From NCBI GenBank assembly GCA_038502055.1, contig JAXRKN010000044.1:1708001-1772000 (forward strand): a stretch of 64,000 bases of DNA. The letters are read 5' to 3'. Under the pieces are notes generated by a model. It was not told the DNA's origin, did no database searches, and saw only the letters and a list, made by a program, of their open reading frames with translations. Below, in pieces: positions 23,801 to 36,050 of this stretch. A program made the position numbers and the translations under genes. Origin of the DNA: Tanytarsus gracilentus. Lineage: Eukaryota; Arthropoda; Insecta; Diptera; Chironomidae. Every line of letters starts with the position of its first letter. Position 1 is the stretch's first letter.

Positions 23801-26800
23801 AAACATGTCCTACTCGACTGCATGGTATGATTTCGAGACTTCCGCCGCACTGCCATACTCTGAATGAGATTTCAAGGTTTTCGCCTGATTTTTTAAGAAA
23901 ATTGATTAGAAAAAAATTAAATTAGTTGACAAAATGTAAAAATCTTCACTTTTGCATTGTTAATCATAGTACTCACCTCCCCAAACATCCATTTTCTCAT
24001 CATATCTTCCAAGCTTCTCAAAATAAGCTTTGTTGATTACGAAAAGACCTCCCGCAATCATTGGCGTCCGTATAGGCGTTGTTGGATCCTTCTGTCTCGC
24101 CTGTCTCTCCTGTGGCGATAAATATTCCCATTTAAAGACTAAATTCCAATCGAAACCGCCCCGCAAATCAGCCGACGCTCCAATGTACTGAAAGTTGTCC
24201 ATAGATATGACGTCAATCACCGGACAAACGACTCGTGTTTCATCCTCGACAACGCGCTCGATTAGTGGTGGGAGCCAATCTTCGTTACATTCACAGTGAC
24301 TGTCGAGAAATGTGAGAATGTCGGCCGTTGCTGCCTCCGCACCGCGAACTCTCGACCTCACCAACCCTTCTCGCTTTTCATTGCGAATTATTCGCACTTT
24401 GTTGATTTTTGCGAGCTCCAAACCGTCCTCAGCTGTGGAAATTTAATAGCAAAATTTCTTTAAATTATAAATTTAGCATTTTCGACTCAAAGCACAAACG
24501 AATAAAATTATCAAATCGATAGATCAAATATTTACAAGTTAATATCGAATCACCGCCTCGAAGCGAAGCGCACAAACACGTCAAATGTTTATTTTTAATT
24601 GGAAAATTTTCATATTGATGGCTTCTGCAGTCATCATGAAATTTATTGCACGAAAAGTCAATATTGAGTTTTGTATCATCGTCAGGCGATTTTGCGTATG
24701 AATGAAGCGGCGTGAGCCTTTCGTTCATTACGGATGTTTGCAAAGGACGATTATTGAGAAGAAATTTTAAAAAAGCTTTGATGAAATCTAAGGATGAATA
24801 AATTTTTAATATTAAAGTTTAAAACATTTGAAATCAAATAATTGTTTGAAAAATCAAGACAAAGCATTTAAATTTTTTGAGTAGCTTTTAAAACAAAAAA
24901 GCTTTTTAAGCTTAATTAAGGAAGCTTTTAAAATAATTTAGCTTTTTCAGAAAGCTTTTAAAATAATTATTATTTTTACAAAACCTCAAATTTTTAAGTC
25001 TCTTTAAAATTCTTAAACAAAGAAATCTTAAAGCTTTATTTTCGTGCAAAAAATTTGCCATAAATTCGTCAACAGAAAATTTTAATTTAATCGAATAAAA
25101 TTAATTTCAATCCTCATCAGCATATTTTCATCGCATCCAGAAGTTGTTTCAATAAATTCTATGCGGTGGTGTGGCGCATAAAAAGGAGTGAAACAATATT
25201 GTTGTGATTGCAAAATAAATCAGGAGAGATTTTTTATGCAATGACTTTTATTCATGCGGGAGACTCAAATAGGTTTCATTGTGTGGAAAGACAAAACAAA
25301 TTTTTATCTCAGTGGGAAGATTCTACACGCTATAAATTTTCAACCCCTCCGATGGTCGCTTGAATTCTTTTTAATTCATATGCAGTTCATCACGATGATG
25401 TAAAAAATAAATTTTTATGTATGAAGAGTTTCAAAATTCACTTTATCCACTCACAGCAAAAAAAACTCATGTGTATCGCAGAGAGAATTTAATTAAATTC
25501 ATATTTATGTGGCACATATCTGCATAATGCATTGCCATGCATAATAAAATTGAAAATGAATTTCATAGCTGGAGGAGAATGCCTGAAAAGAGGGATATAG
25601 ATGGGTTTGTGTGCTTATGGCAATGACTAGAAGATGAGATTTTAAATATCCACATTGGAAGTTGTAAAATATTCACCAAATTTTGGTCAAAGGAGAAATT
25701 TCTTCAATTAAATTTGAAATTAATCTTGGATTAAATTTTTAGTAGTTCCGTTTCAAATTTTACAAACACAATTTAAGATAAAAAATTCACATCAAAATTT
25801 TGTTTCCTCACAGGAAATGTTCGAAGTAGCTTTACCGTAATTCCCTGATACAAATTTTTTGCTGCCAGGTATTTAATCTAGACATTATTATCAGCAAGAG
25901 AAAGGCAAGAAGGAAAACAAGTTCTTTGCGAAAAGAAAAAAGGTGAACGAGAGGAAATAAATTTAAAGGTTTATGAGCTTTGGGTGAAAAGAAGAAGTAA
26001 AAGCACAACAGCATTTGAGGTAAAGTGGGATAACAAGTTAATGTGGCGATGGGTTGCTTATGGATGACTAGAAAATTAAAATTGGATTAATTTATGGGAG
26101 ATTTTAGAAAGGTAAAAATTATTAAAATATTTAACAAAATTTTATTCACAGGAATTTCATAAAAATTTAACACGAAAGACTTCTTGTAAGATGGTCACCC
26201 TAATGCTCCAATTTACCCTTCAATTTACTGTTAGATAAATAATTTTAAACTCGCAATAAAATGTTTGACAAATCAGCTTCGAACTTCTCTGACAACTTAA
26301 GAATTTAATCGAGCAAAAATTTCAGTTCATTTTCGAATTTCAGAGACAAAAGTTGTGAATTGAAAATGAAATTAATTCAAATATTTTTTAGTGTCAGTTT
26401 GTTGAGGTTTGCAGGTAAAAAAATATTTAATTAATTAAATCAATTTTAATATATTATTTATCTAAAGCTCCTCAAGCTGTGACAGTGACCGTAACACGAA
26501 CAATTGTCGCAATCCCTCCAACATCAATTTTGACAATTTTCGACACCCAAACTGTGACATCGACAGCCATACAGCAACAGATCTCTATAGTTCCCACAAC
26601 AATCATTCAACCTCCATCAACTATTACTATCGTCACTACGCCACCGCTACCGACTGTGTACTCGACTGTCACGTCAATCTCGTTGCTGACTCGCGAGCCC
26701 ACTGTGACAATTTTGCCAACAACAGTCACGAAATATATCAGCAAGACAGGAAAACCTTTTCATCACTTTAATTATTATTCGCATAGAAGAAATGCTGACG

Positions 26801-29800
26801 TTAGTGATGTCAATCGAACTGTCGCCTTGCCGAGTGTTTTTGAACAATTTCTTAAGAAGGAAAAGGAAAATAGAAAAGAGTGAAATTTTATGCATCAAAT
26901 TTTGATTGTTCAGTAAATTTTAATTTAATTAATTATTGAAAATTAATAATCCAAAAAATATTTCCTTCTTTTTTATCTGTCGAAAACTAATGTGGAAGCT
27001 AAGCCAACGAATATCGAAAAAGGTCGAGCTACCACTTCGTTGACATCAACACCAACATTCAAAAATAATTTCTTTTTTATTTTAATTCACTAAACTTGAT
27101 CCAATTTATTTTATCACACTTAAACACTCCCTTCAGAAAACTTTTTTCTCCCCATTATTGCGACATAAATTGTCCTTAACTCTTTAATGAAGAAATTTTG
27201 CCTCATGTGCTTTTCACATGCGAGTTTTCATAGAGTGGAACAAAATTTATTAGCAGTCATTTTTGTCTTTAGCGAGATACTAAATTTTCCTTTGCTGTAG
27301 AAAAAAAATGTTCAACTCGAAATTGTGCACGAGTCGGATAATGTAAGCAATAAAATGTCTACGTGGATTGAAAATACTTACGGTGATCACTGAAATCATC
27401 TACGAGAATAATTTCCTTAATTAAATGCTCGGGGCTTCGATTCAGCACACTGTAAATAAAATTGATTTTTAGGATTGCAAATTTTTATGATAAAATTTTC
27501 AATTATTCGGAGTGATCGGAATGGATGGATGGTCAGATTGAAAGACTACAATTATTTGATGATGAAAGCAAATATTGTTAGAATGTAAACAGCGAGAAAT
27601 TTTATGAGCTTCAGAGCGAGGGATGAAAACTTTGGTTTTTTTAAAAATATTTAAAAAATTTAAACAAAAAATAATTTTTAAAGTTTCAAAATTTGATTGA
27701 TGAAATTTATCCATCCCTTGCATTGATTTCCAGTGTTACCCGATACTTCCTTAAATACTGTGAAAAGTCCATTAGACAATTTTTGCTTTTCGTTCGGCAT
27801 CGAAAAAAGAGAGGAAATTTATAGCCCCACCATCAAAACTCAATTCATCATCTTTTCAAATCTGTATATAAACTTTTTTTTTTCTGTTTACATTCTTATG
27901 AATGAAAAAACGTGATTTGGACTACAGAAATTTTTTTAGATTACATATTTCATCGAAGCAGAAAAAAATAATTTTGCTTAATGTCGGATTGACGAGCTAA
28001 AAAGGTTCAACAGAAATTTTGAAAGTTTTCTCATTTCATTCATAATTTTCCTATTCTTCCGGAATGGAAAATTTCCATGAGTTTTTCGATGGTTATCATC
28101 AAGGGATGGCAAACATTAAATTTAGAAAAACGATGAAAATTTTTGTTGCTTTTAGAAATATTTTTATTGAAAATTTTCGACTCGTCTAAAAATTAATTTT
28201 TAATTGAAATTTTTTAAACTTTCAGAATTTTTCCTCCTTGCTTTTTTTGAATAAGAATTTTCATTTCATGTAGTTTTTCCTTTCCCGCAACATAATTTTT
28301 CTTCCTCACTCTCTTATCGCATTTTATGCTTTGCCGTAATAGAAAAAAAATTCTCTCATTTTTTTGCAGTCCTCAAAAGCCATTTTTTCCCATTCAAATG
28401 CCTTCTCAGCATGTTATTGCATTTTATTATTATTATTTCGCTCTTACCTGACTATCGTCCTCAGTAGCGTGCTGCGAGCTTCATTGTGGAATGTAATGAC
28501 TGTGAAAAGAGCCAAAAAAAGTGAATTTCATTAAATTTCTTGCCAAATGATTATATTTCTTCCAGCAATTACTCACCGACACTCGTTGAAGGTAAATTGC
28601 TATTCCATTTCTTTTTTTTACACCTAAAATAACGAAAAAAAATATTAAAAATATCTTACAAAAGGGCAAAAGTGCGGTCATGATGGCTTAAAAGATAAAC
28701 ACGAGTGGAAAATCGTGCCGCATTTTCCGCCTGCAATGAAAACAATGAAAAATGTTTTCTTTGTGGTTTCCAATCAAAATAAATGAACGAACAATAATGA
28801 ATAATATTTTTTTTAAATTTAAAATGAATTTTCAATATTTTTATACACCTTCACAACTCCCACGTCTAAAATCTCCCTCTAAACTCAACAAAGCTCGAAA
28901 ATACCTCAAATTTGTTTTCTTTCCAACTCTCATAATTTTCTCCAAGTTTTTCAATTAGCATTTTCCACCACATAAAGAAATAATTCTCTTCGAAAGCTAT
29001 TGAAGAGGAGGATTTAGTGATGAGTTGCCGGAATATGTTTAACAAAAAAATTTATGATGAATTTTTGTGTACAAAATCATATCTCAGTTTACATTCAGTG
29101 TCTGCTGTCGAGATAAATTTTTATCCATCCTCCGCATCGAAGTAAATGGAGAAGGAAAGGGCCAAGAATGATAGAGTGAAAGCCACAAATTGATGGAAGA
29201 AGTTACACACGAAGATGCCATAAAATCAGAATATAACCGAAAAGAGCTCTCGCAATAATTTATGCTCTCATGAGGGAAGGTCTGCACGCACGAGGAAAGG
29301 ATACATTTCACATTTTCTACAGTAACCATATCGACATGTAGTGTCAATTTGTGCGACTAAAAATAGATATTGAAATATGAAGAAATTGTGAAGACATTGA
29401 AAATCGAGAACATGAAAGATTTGAACATTTTATTGAAATTTATTGCTTACAGTGAGGCTTGTCAAATAAAACCATTGATTGAGTGTCTCAAAACCTTCAA
29501 ATTAATTTCTTAATCCTTAATCTCAAATTTTTAATCCTTCACACAGAGAATTCACTGTAAATTTTCTAACATCCTGTTTAATTTTCATCTAGCATCTAGT
29601 TCACTTCTCTTTTCAATTCTCGAATGCAATTCGCAGACAAAACTACAAATTTATTTAAATGACACTCTCAACTTCTCCATTTTCAGTATCAAAAGGAACT
29701 CGATGTGTTGCTGGCAAAAGACTCGAAAGGATATTTATAAGTTTAGAAAATTCAAGACACGAGTTTTTCCAATGAACAGCAACAGCTATGAATAGATTTA

Positions 29801-32800
29801 ACCTTTTTTCCACTCTCATATGCAAAATTTTACTCATTGATAAGAGTCGTGTCGAAATTTACGAATTTATGGGTCATGAGAGGTTATTCAGGATGCAATG
29901 GGGAAAATGTGTTTGAATTTGATCAATAGAGCTTTGATACAGTCTCAAATTTATTAGATTAAAAAATGTTTGAATTTGCTGATTCATCGATTGAGAAAAA
30001 AAATCATGAAAATTTTCTAGATTTTAAATTTTAAAAATGGATTAATATATTTTAGATTAGGATTAATTTATAAGCCGGGATTAAAATTGAAAATCAACAA
30101 ATTAGACTCGAGATTAGATAAAAGTTAATTTTTAAATTTTTCTAACTTTTACTTTTAAATAATAATTTTAATTTTCAACTTGAATAGATTTAAAATTTTA
30201 ACCTAAGATCGACAATAAATCCAAGATTAATTTTAAATCCTAGATTATACACTAATCATAGATTAAATTTTAATCTAAACTCACATTTGATTCCTTGTGT
30301 CTGGAATGTCTCGATTACTCGATAAAGTATCACTGGCTTGTTGATTAAATCTATTGCGAAGGTAAGGATCTTCACCCGTCCTCAATGCGCCTCTTTTAAT
30401 GTAACCATGCTCATCGAAATAATCCCACGACAGTCTCGGTGCACTGTCAATTGATGAGTATGATGCTAACGAACCTATGTGATTATTGTTAATGTTAATA
30501 TTTGGTGATGTGGAAGCACTCAAGCTATCTTCAGCCGCTGCAAGCATCAGATGTGAAACTGTGACGCCATCTCGAAGTCTTAAAGCTCGATTTTCGTTCT
30601 GAAATAAAAAATTGTAATTAAAAATTTTGTTTGTTAAAAAAACAATTGTGAAATATTGTCGAGACTCCACGGTGATTATCTCGCTTAATTTTCTCCCTTA
30701 AATGCTTGTACCAACATAGTTCTAAACTCTCTCAACAAAAAGCTCCATTAGCAACTAGCGACAAACGACAAGAATTTTTGCGGCATCATAAAGAGACTGC
30801 TCGAAAGAATAGTGGAATAAATGATGATGATGATGAGATGTCATTCCACGCAGCACAGTAAAAAATTATCATAATCACAGTCAACATTAGATGCTGTTTT
30901 TTGAGAGGACTCAGATTACGCGGAATAAATCGAAAAATTAAAGTCATGATGATTTTGACATGATTGTCGACAGTGAGTCAAAAAAGATTGAAAAATTTCG
31001 AATTAGCGATTGAAAGTTGAAATTATTTGCATCAAAAAATTAAAGTTTGTCCACTAACTGCAAGATTTAATATTTCATAAATAATTCTCAACTTTGTACT
31101 TCCCGAAACACACATACATGACTGATTCCACACCATTAAAACAAAGATGACGCTCGACTGTCATTTTTCAAAACGAACCTTCGAGGGAGTTTAAAATTGG
31201 AGACAAAATGATTATGTCACCAAATGTCATCTTAACATAGGAGAGCTTTACCAGATGGAGATGAAATTAAAAACTTTTTCATCTTCTCTCCACACTTCCT
31301 TACACTTCAAGATGCTTTTTCTGCTCGAGATTAGAGCAAAGAAAAAGTTTTTCTCTTTTTCAGAAATGAAAAGCAGAATTTCGTGCGTCATTATTATTGT
31401 GAATGCCACAATGATGACTTTTCTTCTTTCGTACAACTGACATTGTACCTTTTTAAGTCGCATCTTCCTGCTGTGTTAGAAGAAAATAGTTTCTGTGAGG
31501 ATTTTGAGTGCTCTTTTGTGGGAGAGAAAATGAAAAATATTTCTTAAGAGCTTTCTTATTTATAATCTCTAGGGTAACATCACGATGTGACATTAAATGT
31601 AACTTAAAGCTTTTAAATGAGCTCTTCAGGCGCATTGGGATATAAAATGAAAATTATCTTCAGACTGTTTAATTAAATTGCATAGAGAAAAGCCACAGGA
31701 AAACGGTTCATGATGTCGCTTTGGAGTGATTTTGTGATATTTTAATTAATTAAAAATTAAAACATTTTGATTGTGAGAAAAATACGCAGAATGTTAAATT
31801 AAAAACACCTATTAATTATTAATTATTTGTAATGATGATTTAAAATAATAAAAATTATATTATTATTTTTTAATTAGCCCTTAGTAAAGAGCATCCTTGG
31901 TATCAAAATATTCTTTCATGTAAGCGGATTCAATTTCGGGTCTCCTTAGAGATTTTTTCCTCAATCTTCTTATTAATTTCTCTCTTTTAGATATTTATTT
32001 GATTGCAAAATAATTGAAGCCTCCACATCCACCGTAGAGAGGCCAATAAAGGTTCATTAAATTTAATTAGATGGTTTGAAATTTTTAGGTTGTTAATTAA
32101 GATTTTTCTACATTTGATAGGAACTTTTTTAAGGTTTACGGATGTCTTGAAAATAATTTGGCAACTTAAAAATTTATTCAATTAAAAAAGTATAAATTTT
32201 TAAGAAAGTTAAAAATCAAACAATTAAAAAAAGTTTTTTTACCATTTTTTGGGCTCCTTATAAAGCTTTCACAATTAATTAATTTTTCTTCGCCGACTCG
32301 TGTAAATTCTTTAGAGAGTCCTCAATCTAAATTTAGACATTCTTGGCTAATTAATTTATTTATCAACTCGACACTCTATGAATTCAAGCTGTTGTCTATT
32401 AATTTTAATTATGAGAAGAACTTTTTAGACTTAAAATTTCATCAAACACGCAAAATCAATTTCCTGCTTGATTTGACTCAATTTTGGTTTAATTGGAATC
32501 CACTGTGACTAATCAGGCAGTAAATTGTTCATGACCCAATTATGACACTCAATTTGTTCGCTCTCGTGAGGTATAAGTGCCTTAATGGCACTTCTTATTG
32601 CTAATTATACCGTTCGGAAGATAATTGATGTGATTATGGAGCATGTGGAGTACTTTTATGTCATGCCGGTTGACGGCGCGAGAAAATTCACGTCTTGATA
32701 TTTTTATGGATGCCGCTCACATGCGAGCTCATAAATCTTCTCTCGCGAGTTTTTATTTTGAGTGATGATGAGGGGTGCAAAAATTTTAGAAATAATTTTC

Positions 32801-35800
32801 GTGGAAAAAATTCTTTAAATTTGATGTAAATTTTTTATTTTAAATTTGATTAATTGAAAAGCACAGCTTGTGTCTCATCCTCAATTCCACCCCTCCTCTC
32901 TAATATTAAACATATTACAGACATTACCATAACAACCGCATCGCTTTGTCTGCGTTTTAAAGGCATCTTATCATCTGCGTCACTCTCGCACTTTCTTCAT
33001 GTTATGTTGAAGTTATTCTTTGACTTTATGCTCACTTTTTGTCGAGGAAGAAAATTTCTGATAAAATATTATCGAGTAAATTCCGGAAAATTTATGGCAT
33101 TCTTATGTTGAAATTTTTATCGAATTTAAAATTTACAAAAAAATTTTAACTTTGTAAAAAATAATCAAAAAAAACTTAATTTTTTTGCTAGCAAAATTTT
33201 ACCTTATTCTCTTGCATCAAATAAAAAGAAGAAAAATTCATCGAAAAAAATTGACAGATTTTCCTATTGTTACATCTTCTTGTTGCTGTGTACACAAAAT
33301 ATGCTGGCATTATATCACAAGTGAATGAAGTGTTTGCATGCATGTACACATAAATAAATACTGGCGAAGTGAAGATTGAAGCAAAATTAGTCGAGATGTG
33401 TTGAAGGAGAAAATTTAATGGGAAACAAATGAAAGAAATTTATTTTCATGAAAATTTGAATTTTCAACTCTCGTTTTAAATTTTTCTCGAAATCTTCTTT
33501 GAAGTTCAAAGAATCCAACATGAAAACATAAATTTTGCATTCTCGAATCACTTCCAAACGATACACTCGGTATTTTACTTTTATTACCTAAAATTTTCCT
33601 CCAAACTTCTTCTTTAATCAAAAACCTCCCTCTTGGTAAATAAATTCATCTGAACCTTCATACTCGCTCACATTTAGTTGAATTTATTGCGAACAACTCG
33701 TGAAGTAAATTAAATTTTTAGAGAGGCCATAAAATCGTAGAAAAATCTGCATAAATCTAAAGTTATCACTTTTGTTAAACTTGATAATTTGAAAATATTC
33801 TAAAACTTTGCTAAATGATCATAAAGTTTTTAGGATGCGAAAATTGAAAATTAAATTAAAGACGAGAAATTTACTTTAAAAAAATATTTTCATTTTTTGG
33901 TTGATCCTAAAATTCTTTAAAAAATTTTCTCGATGAAAAATTTCTCTCAATTTTCCTCGAATATTTTGCATCTAATCTCAATAACTATTTTCCATATCAA
34001 TCTCAATGAAACTCTTAAAATATTCAAAGGAAAACTTTTTCGCATGATAAAAGAGAAAATTTTCTCGAAGGCAAAACTTTTGCAACTTTCTCTTCTTTTA
34101 TAAATAAATAATTTTATTAAAATCAATATCGCAAAAAGCGCATGAACATAGACGCACATAAATCACTTCCACTCATTGATCATCAATGACATGAAGGTGG
34201 GTGTGAGTGATGGGAATCAGGTGATGGAAGGAGGATGAGATAGTCAAATTTTTTTTGATAAACTTCCTTCGATAGCGACATCAAAAATGCATTAATCTTT
34301 ATCATTCAACCATGTTCCAAAGCCAACCATCCATTCACATTTTTATTGAATGTTGGCTTCGTTCAGGATTTTTATATTGAAATTGTGGCCGGAGAACTTT
34401 TTCGGGATCATTTTTCTTCATTATTTTTGCATATCAAAATGAAAAGTTTCATGGAGTGGACTCGACACTTGAAGTAATCAATTTGATGGTATTTTTGAGG
34501 GATTTACAAAGGAAGGAAAAATTTATCAAGTCGAGAGAAATTAATCTGAACTTTATGAATGTGTTTTGAGTCAATTTGGTGACTACTCTGTAAGAATTTT
34601 GCTAGACGTTCTAAAAACTTTCTATTTCCATGTTAAAATTAAATTTTAAAATATTGCAAGTTTCCTGCCCCTGAATTTAATTCAAAACTTTCGAGTCCTT
34701 CTCTAAAAATTCAAAATAATTCAAACACAAACAAATTTAAAATTTCCTCAAGTTTTTCGGATAATTTTACAATTTTATCTAACAACCCTTTGAATACCCT
34801 ATTAAACTCCATGAGATTTTCACATAAAAAAGTTTCCAGTTGAAATTTTGTGCAAACATGGAAAATTTGAAGAAAAAAAATTCTTACAGCGAGAAATTTT
34901 TAAGATCTTCGTCATCATCATGAAACATCCTTTGAAGTCTGTTAATTATTCAAAGCTAGCACTCAGTGTCGTAAAATCTGGAGGCAGTTTTAAAGAATTT
35001 TCTTGGCTCACAATTTGCATTGCACAATTAATTTAATTTTAAAATTAGCAAAGTTTTAAATGGTTGTGATTTAATGAAAAAAAGGGGAAAATAATTAATT
35101 TTTTCAAAGCTTTAAATTATTTTAAATTTTATGTTGGTTCTGAGAATAAAAATATTTCTTTAATTTTTTCTCAGAAAATTTCATAAAACAATGAAACCTC
35201 ACACCGAAGAAAAAAGGATTTACGTAAACAAAACCCACATACATGTGAATTGTGGAAAAGACAAAAAAGTAAGAAAATCGTTTTTTCTTTTTTGGTTAAA
35301 TTTTCATGACGTTTGAAAAAAAAATTATAATTTTGAAATTTTTATAAATTTTGATTCTTAAAACTTTTCTTGATTAAAATCATCAACACCCAACTTCAAT
35401 TAAGCACTCTATAATTTTTACCAAACATTTTAATGTGTTCATAGAAAATATTTTCCAAATTGTTCAAGCTTTTCATAAACTTTTCGGTGCATGAAAATTT
35501 CATGATGAAATTTCGAATTTTGTTGATGGAAAGTTATTTTTTGTATGTTGATGCTATTAATTAACTTGGATGTGCAGAGAGCCGATAAAATAATGATAAA
35601 TTTACTCGTATGCATTTTCACGTTATCATAAATTAAATAATGGAAATAAATTATTAAAGTGCATTATTTATGATTTAATAGAGTCGTTTTAATGCGTGAT
35701 TTTTAATGGATCGAAGTGCAGTAATTAATATTTTTGGTGGTAAAAAATTAATGAGAAATTTATCAATTTTTTATCCTAATTAATTTCAAAAAAAGCTTAA

Positions 35801-36050
35801 AATTTTTAAAATTCAACTTGACTTCAACTTTTTCTTATGCCTTTCATTCAAAAAAGGGTTTTATTGCTTTTAACAAGCAAAAAAATTTAACAACAAAAAG
35901 CTTTTAGTGCTTTAATCCCATACCCACACAAAAAAAAACTTTTACCTGATTCTCAAGAGCATGCATGTAATTCAGAAGCACAGAAATCCATAGAATACAA
36001 ATGATTATCGCAACTATCCCGCACTCTAAAATTAAATTTCGCAGCTTCAT
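20833..36050 (-). CDS. Pgant2: Polypeptide N-acetylgalactosaminyltransferase, GALNT2/Pgant2 type, 582 aa
   Basis: Exons in transcript order: 35946-36050, 30285-30598, 28577-28623, 28448-28499, 27382-27449, 23977-24432, 23771-23884, 22240-22276, 22061-22141, 21179-21372 and 20833-21113; all junctions keep frame (1749 nt). The enzyme transfers GalNAc from UDP-GalNAc to Ser/Thr in the Golgi, starting mucin-type O-glycans. A type II membrane anchor fills residues 6-25, then a stem (36-120) and the GT-A catalytic domain: [14 protein letters not shown], manganese-binding DSH (239-241), [11 protein letters not shown], the long conserved block through [18 protein letters not shown], and WGGEN (346-350). 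The C-terminal ricin-type lectin domain (about 456-582) has [11 protein letters not shown] and QxW-type motifs NQEW, NQQW and TQQW. Motifs RNRFNQ and IPDTRNQMC identify the GALNT2 branch. An alternative first exon lies at 47083-47169, and a separate gene is nested in intron 5. Confidence 0.95.
21617..22010. repeat. Degenerate repeat array in Pgant2 intron 9
   Basis: The motif AAAAGCTCACAA recurs at about 21617, 21695 and 21865. It is followed each time, or nearby, by AGCTTTTGAAC-like words (21641, 21718, 21811). Further AAAGCTTTCAAGT copies occur near 21939 and 21967. This looks like an old, diverged tandem array of roughly 80-90 bp units. It lies within the intron between exons 10 and 9 and has no coding potential. 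Confidence 0.5.
24883..24965. repeat. Short AGCTTTT-rich repeat in Pgant2 intron 5
   Basis: AGCTTTTAAAA occurs at 24883, 24923 and 24953, with related AGCTTTTT words between (24900, 24940). This forms a small degenerate tandem array of about 30-40 bp units. It uses the same core word as the array in intron 9. Confidence 0.45.
26366..26883 (+). CDS. Small secreted Thr-rich, mucin-like protein, nested in Pgant2 intron 5
   Basis: Two exons, 26366-26414 and 26468-26883, join in frame (465 nt, 154 residues). The first exon encodes a hydrophobic signal peptide ([16 protein letters not shown]). The mature N-terminal two thirds is dominated by Thr, Val, Ile, Ser and Pro (for example [16 protein letters not shown], then [14 protein letters not shown]), with few charged residues. 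From about residue 110 it changes to a His/Tyr/Arg-rich and then Lys/Glu-rich tail. No known domain is recognised. The Thr/Pro content suggests a heavily O-glycosylated extracellular or cuticle/peritrophic-type protein. It lies on the strand opposite to Pgant2, wholly within an intron. The 53 bp intron size and a strong donor (GCAG|GTAAAA) support the join. Function is unknown. Confidence 0.75.
26985..27096 (+). other. Coding-like patch downstream of the nested gene
   Basis: From ATG at about 26989 an open frame of about 35 codons reads residues rich in Thr, Ser and Pro ([14 protein letters not shown]) with base composition unlike the surrounding A/T-rich intron. It ends with a stop near 27092. 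It may be an alternative last exon of the nested Thr-rich gene, a remnant of a duplicate, or chance. Confidence 0.3.
30599..35945 (-). other. Pgant2 intron 1 (5.3 kb)
   Basis: Bounded by a donor after ...LENQ (35944-35945) and the acceptor before NENRALR (30599-30600). The interior is A/T-rich with many poly-A/T runs. The open frames inside are short, overlap on both strands and show no recognisable protein. Regions with slightly higher complexity (32570-32720 and 34140-34350) could be regulatory. Nothing else is supported. Confidence 0.5.
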
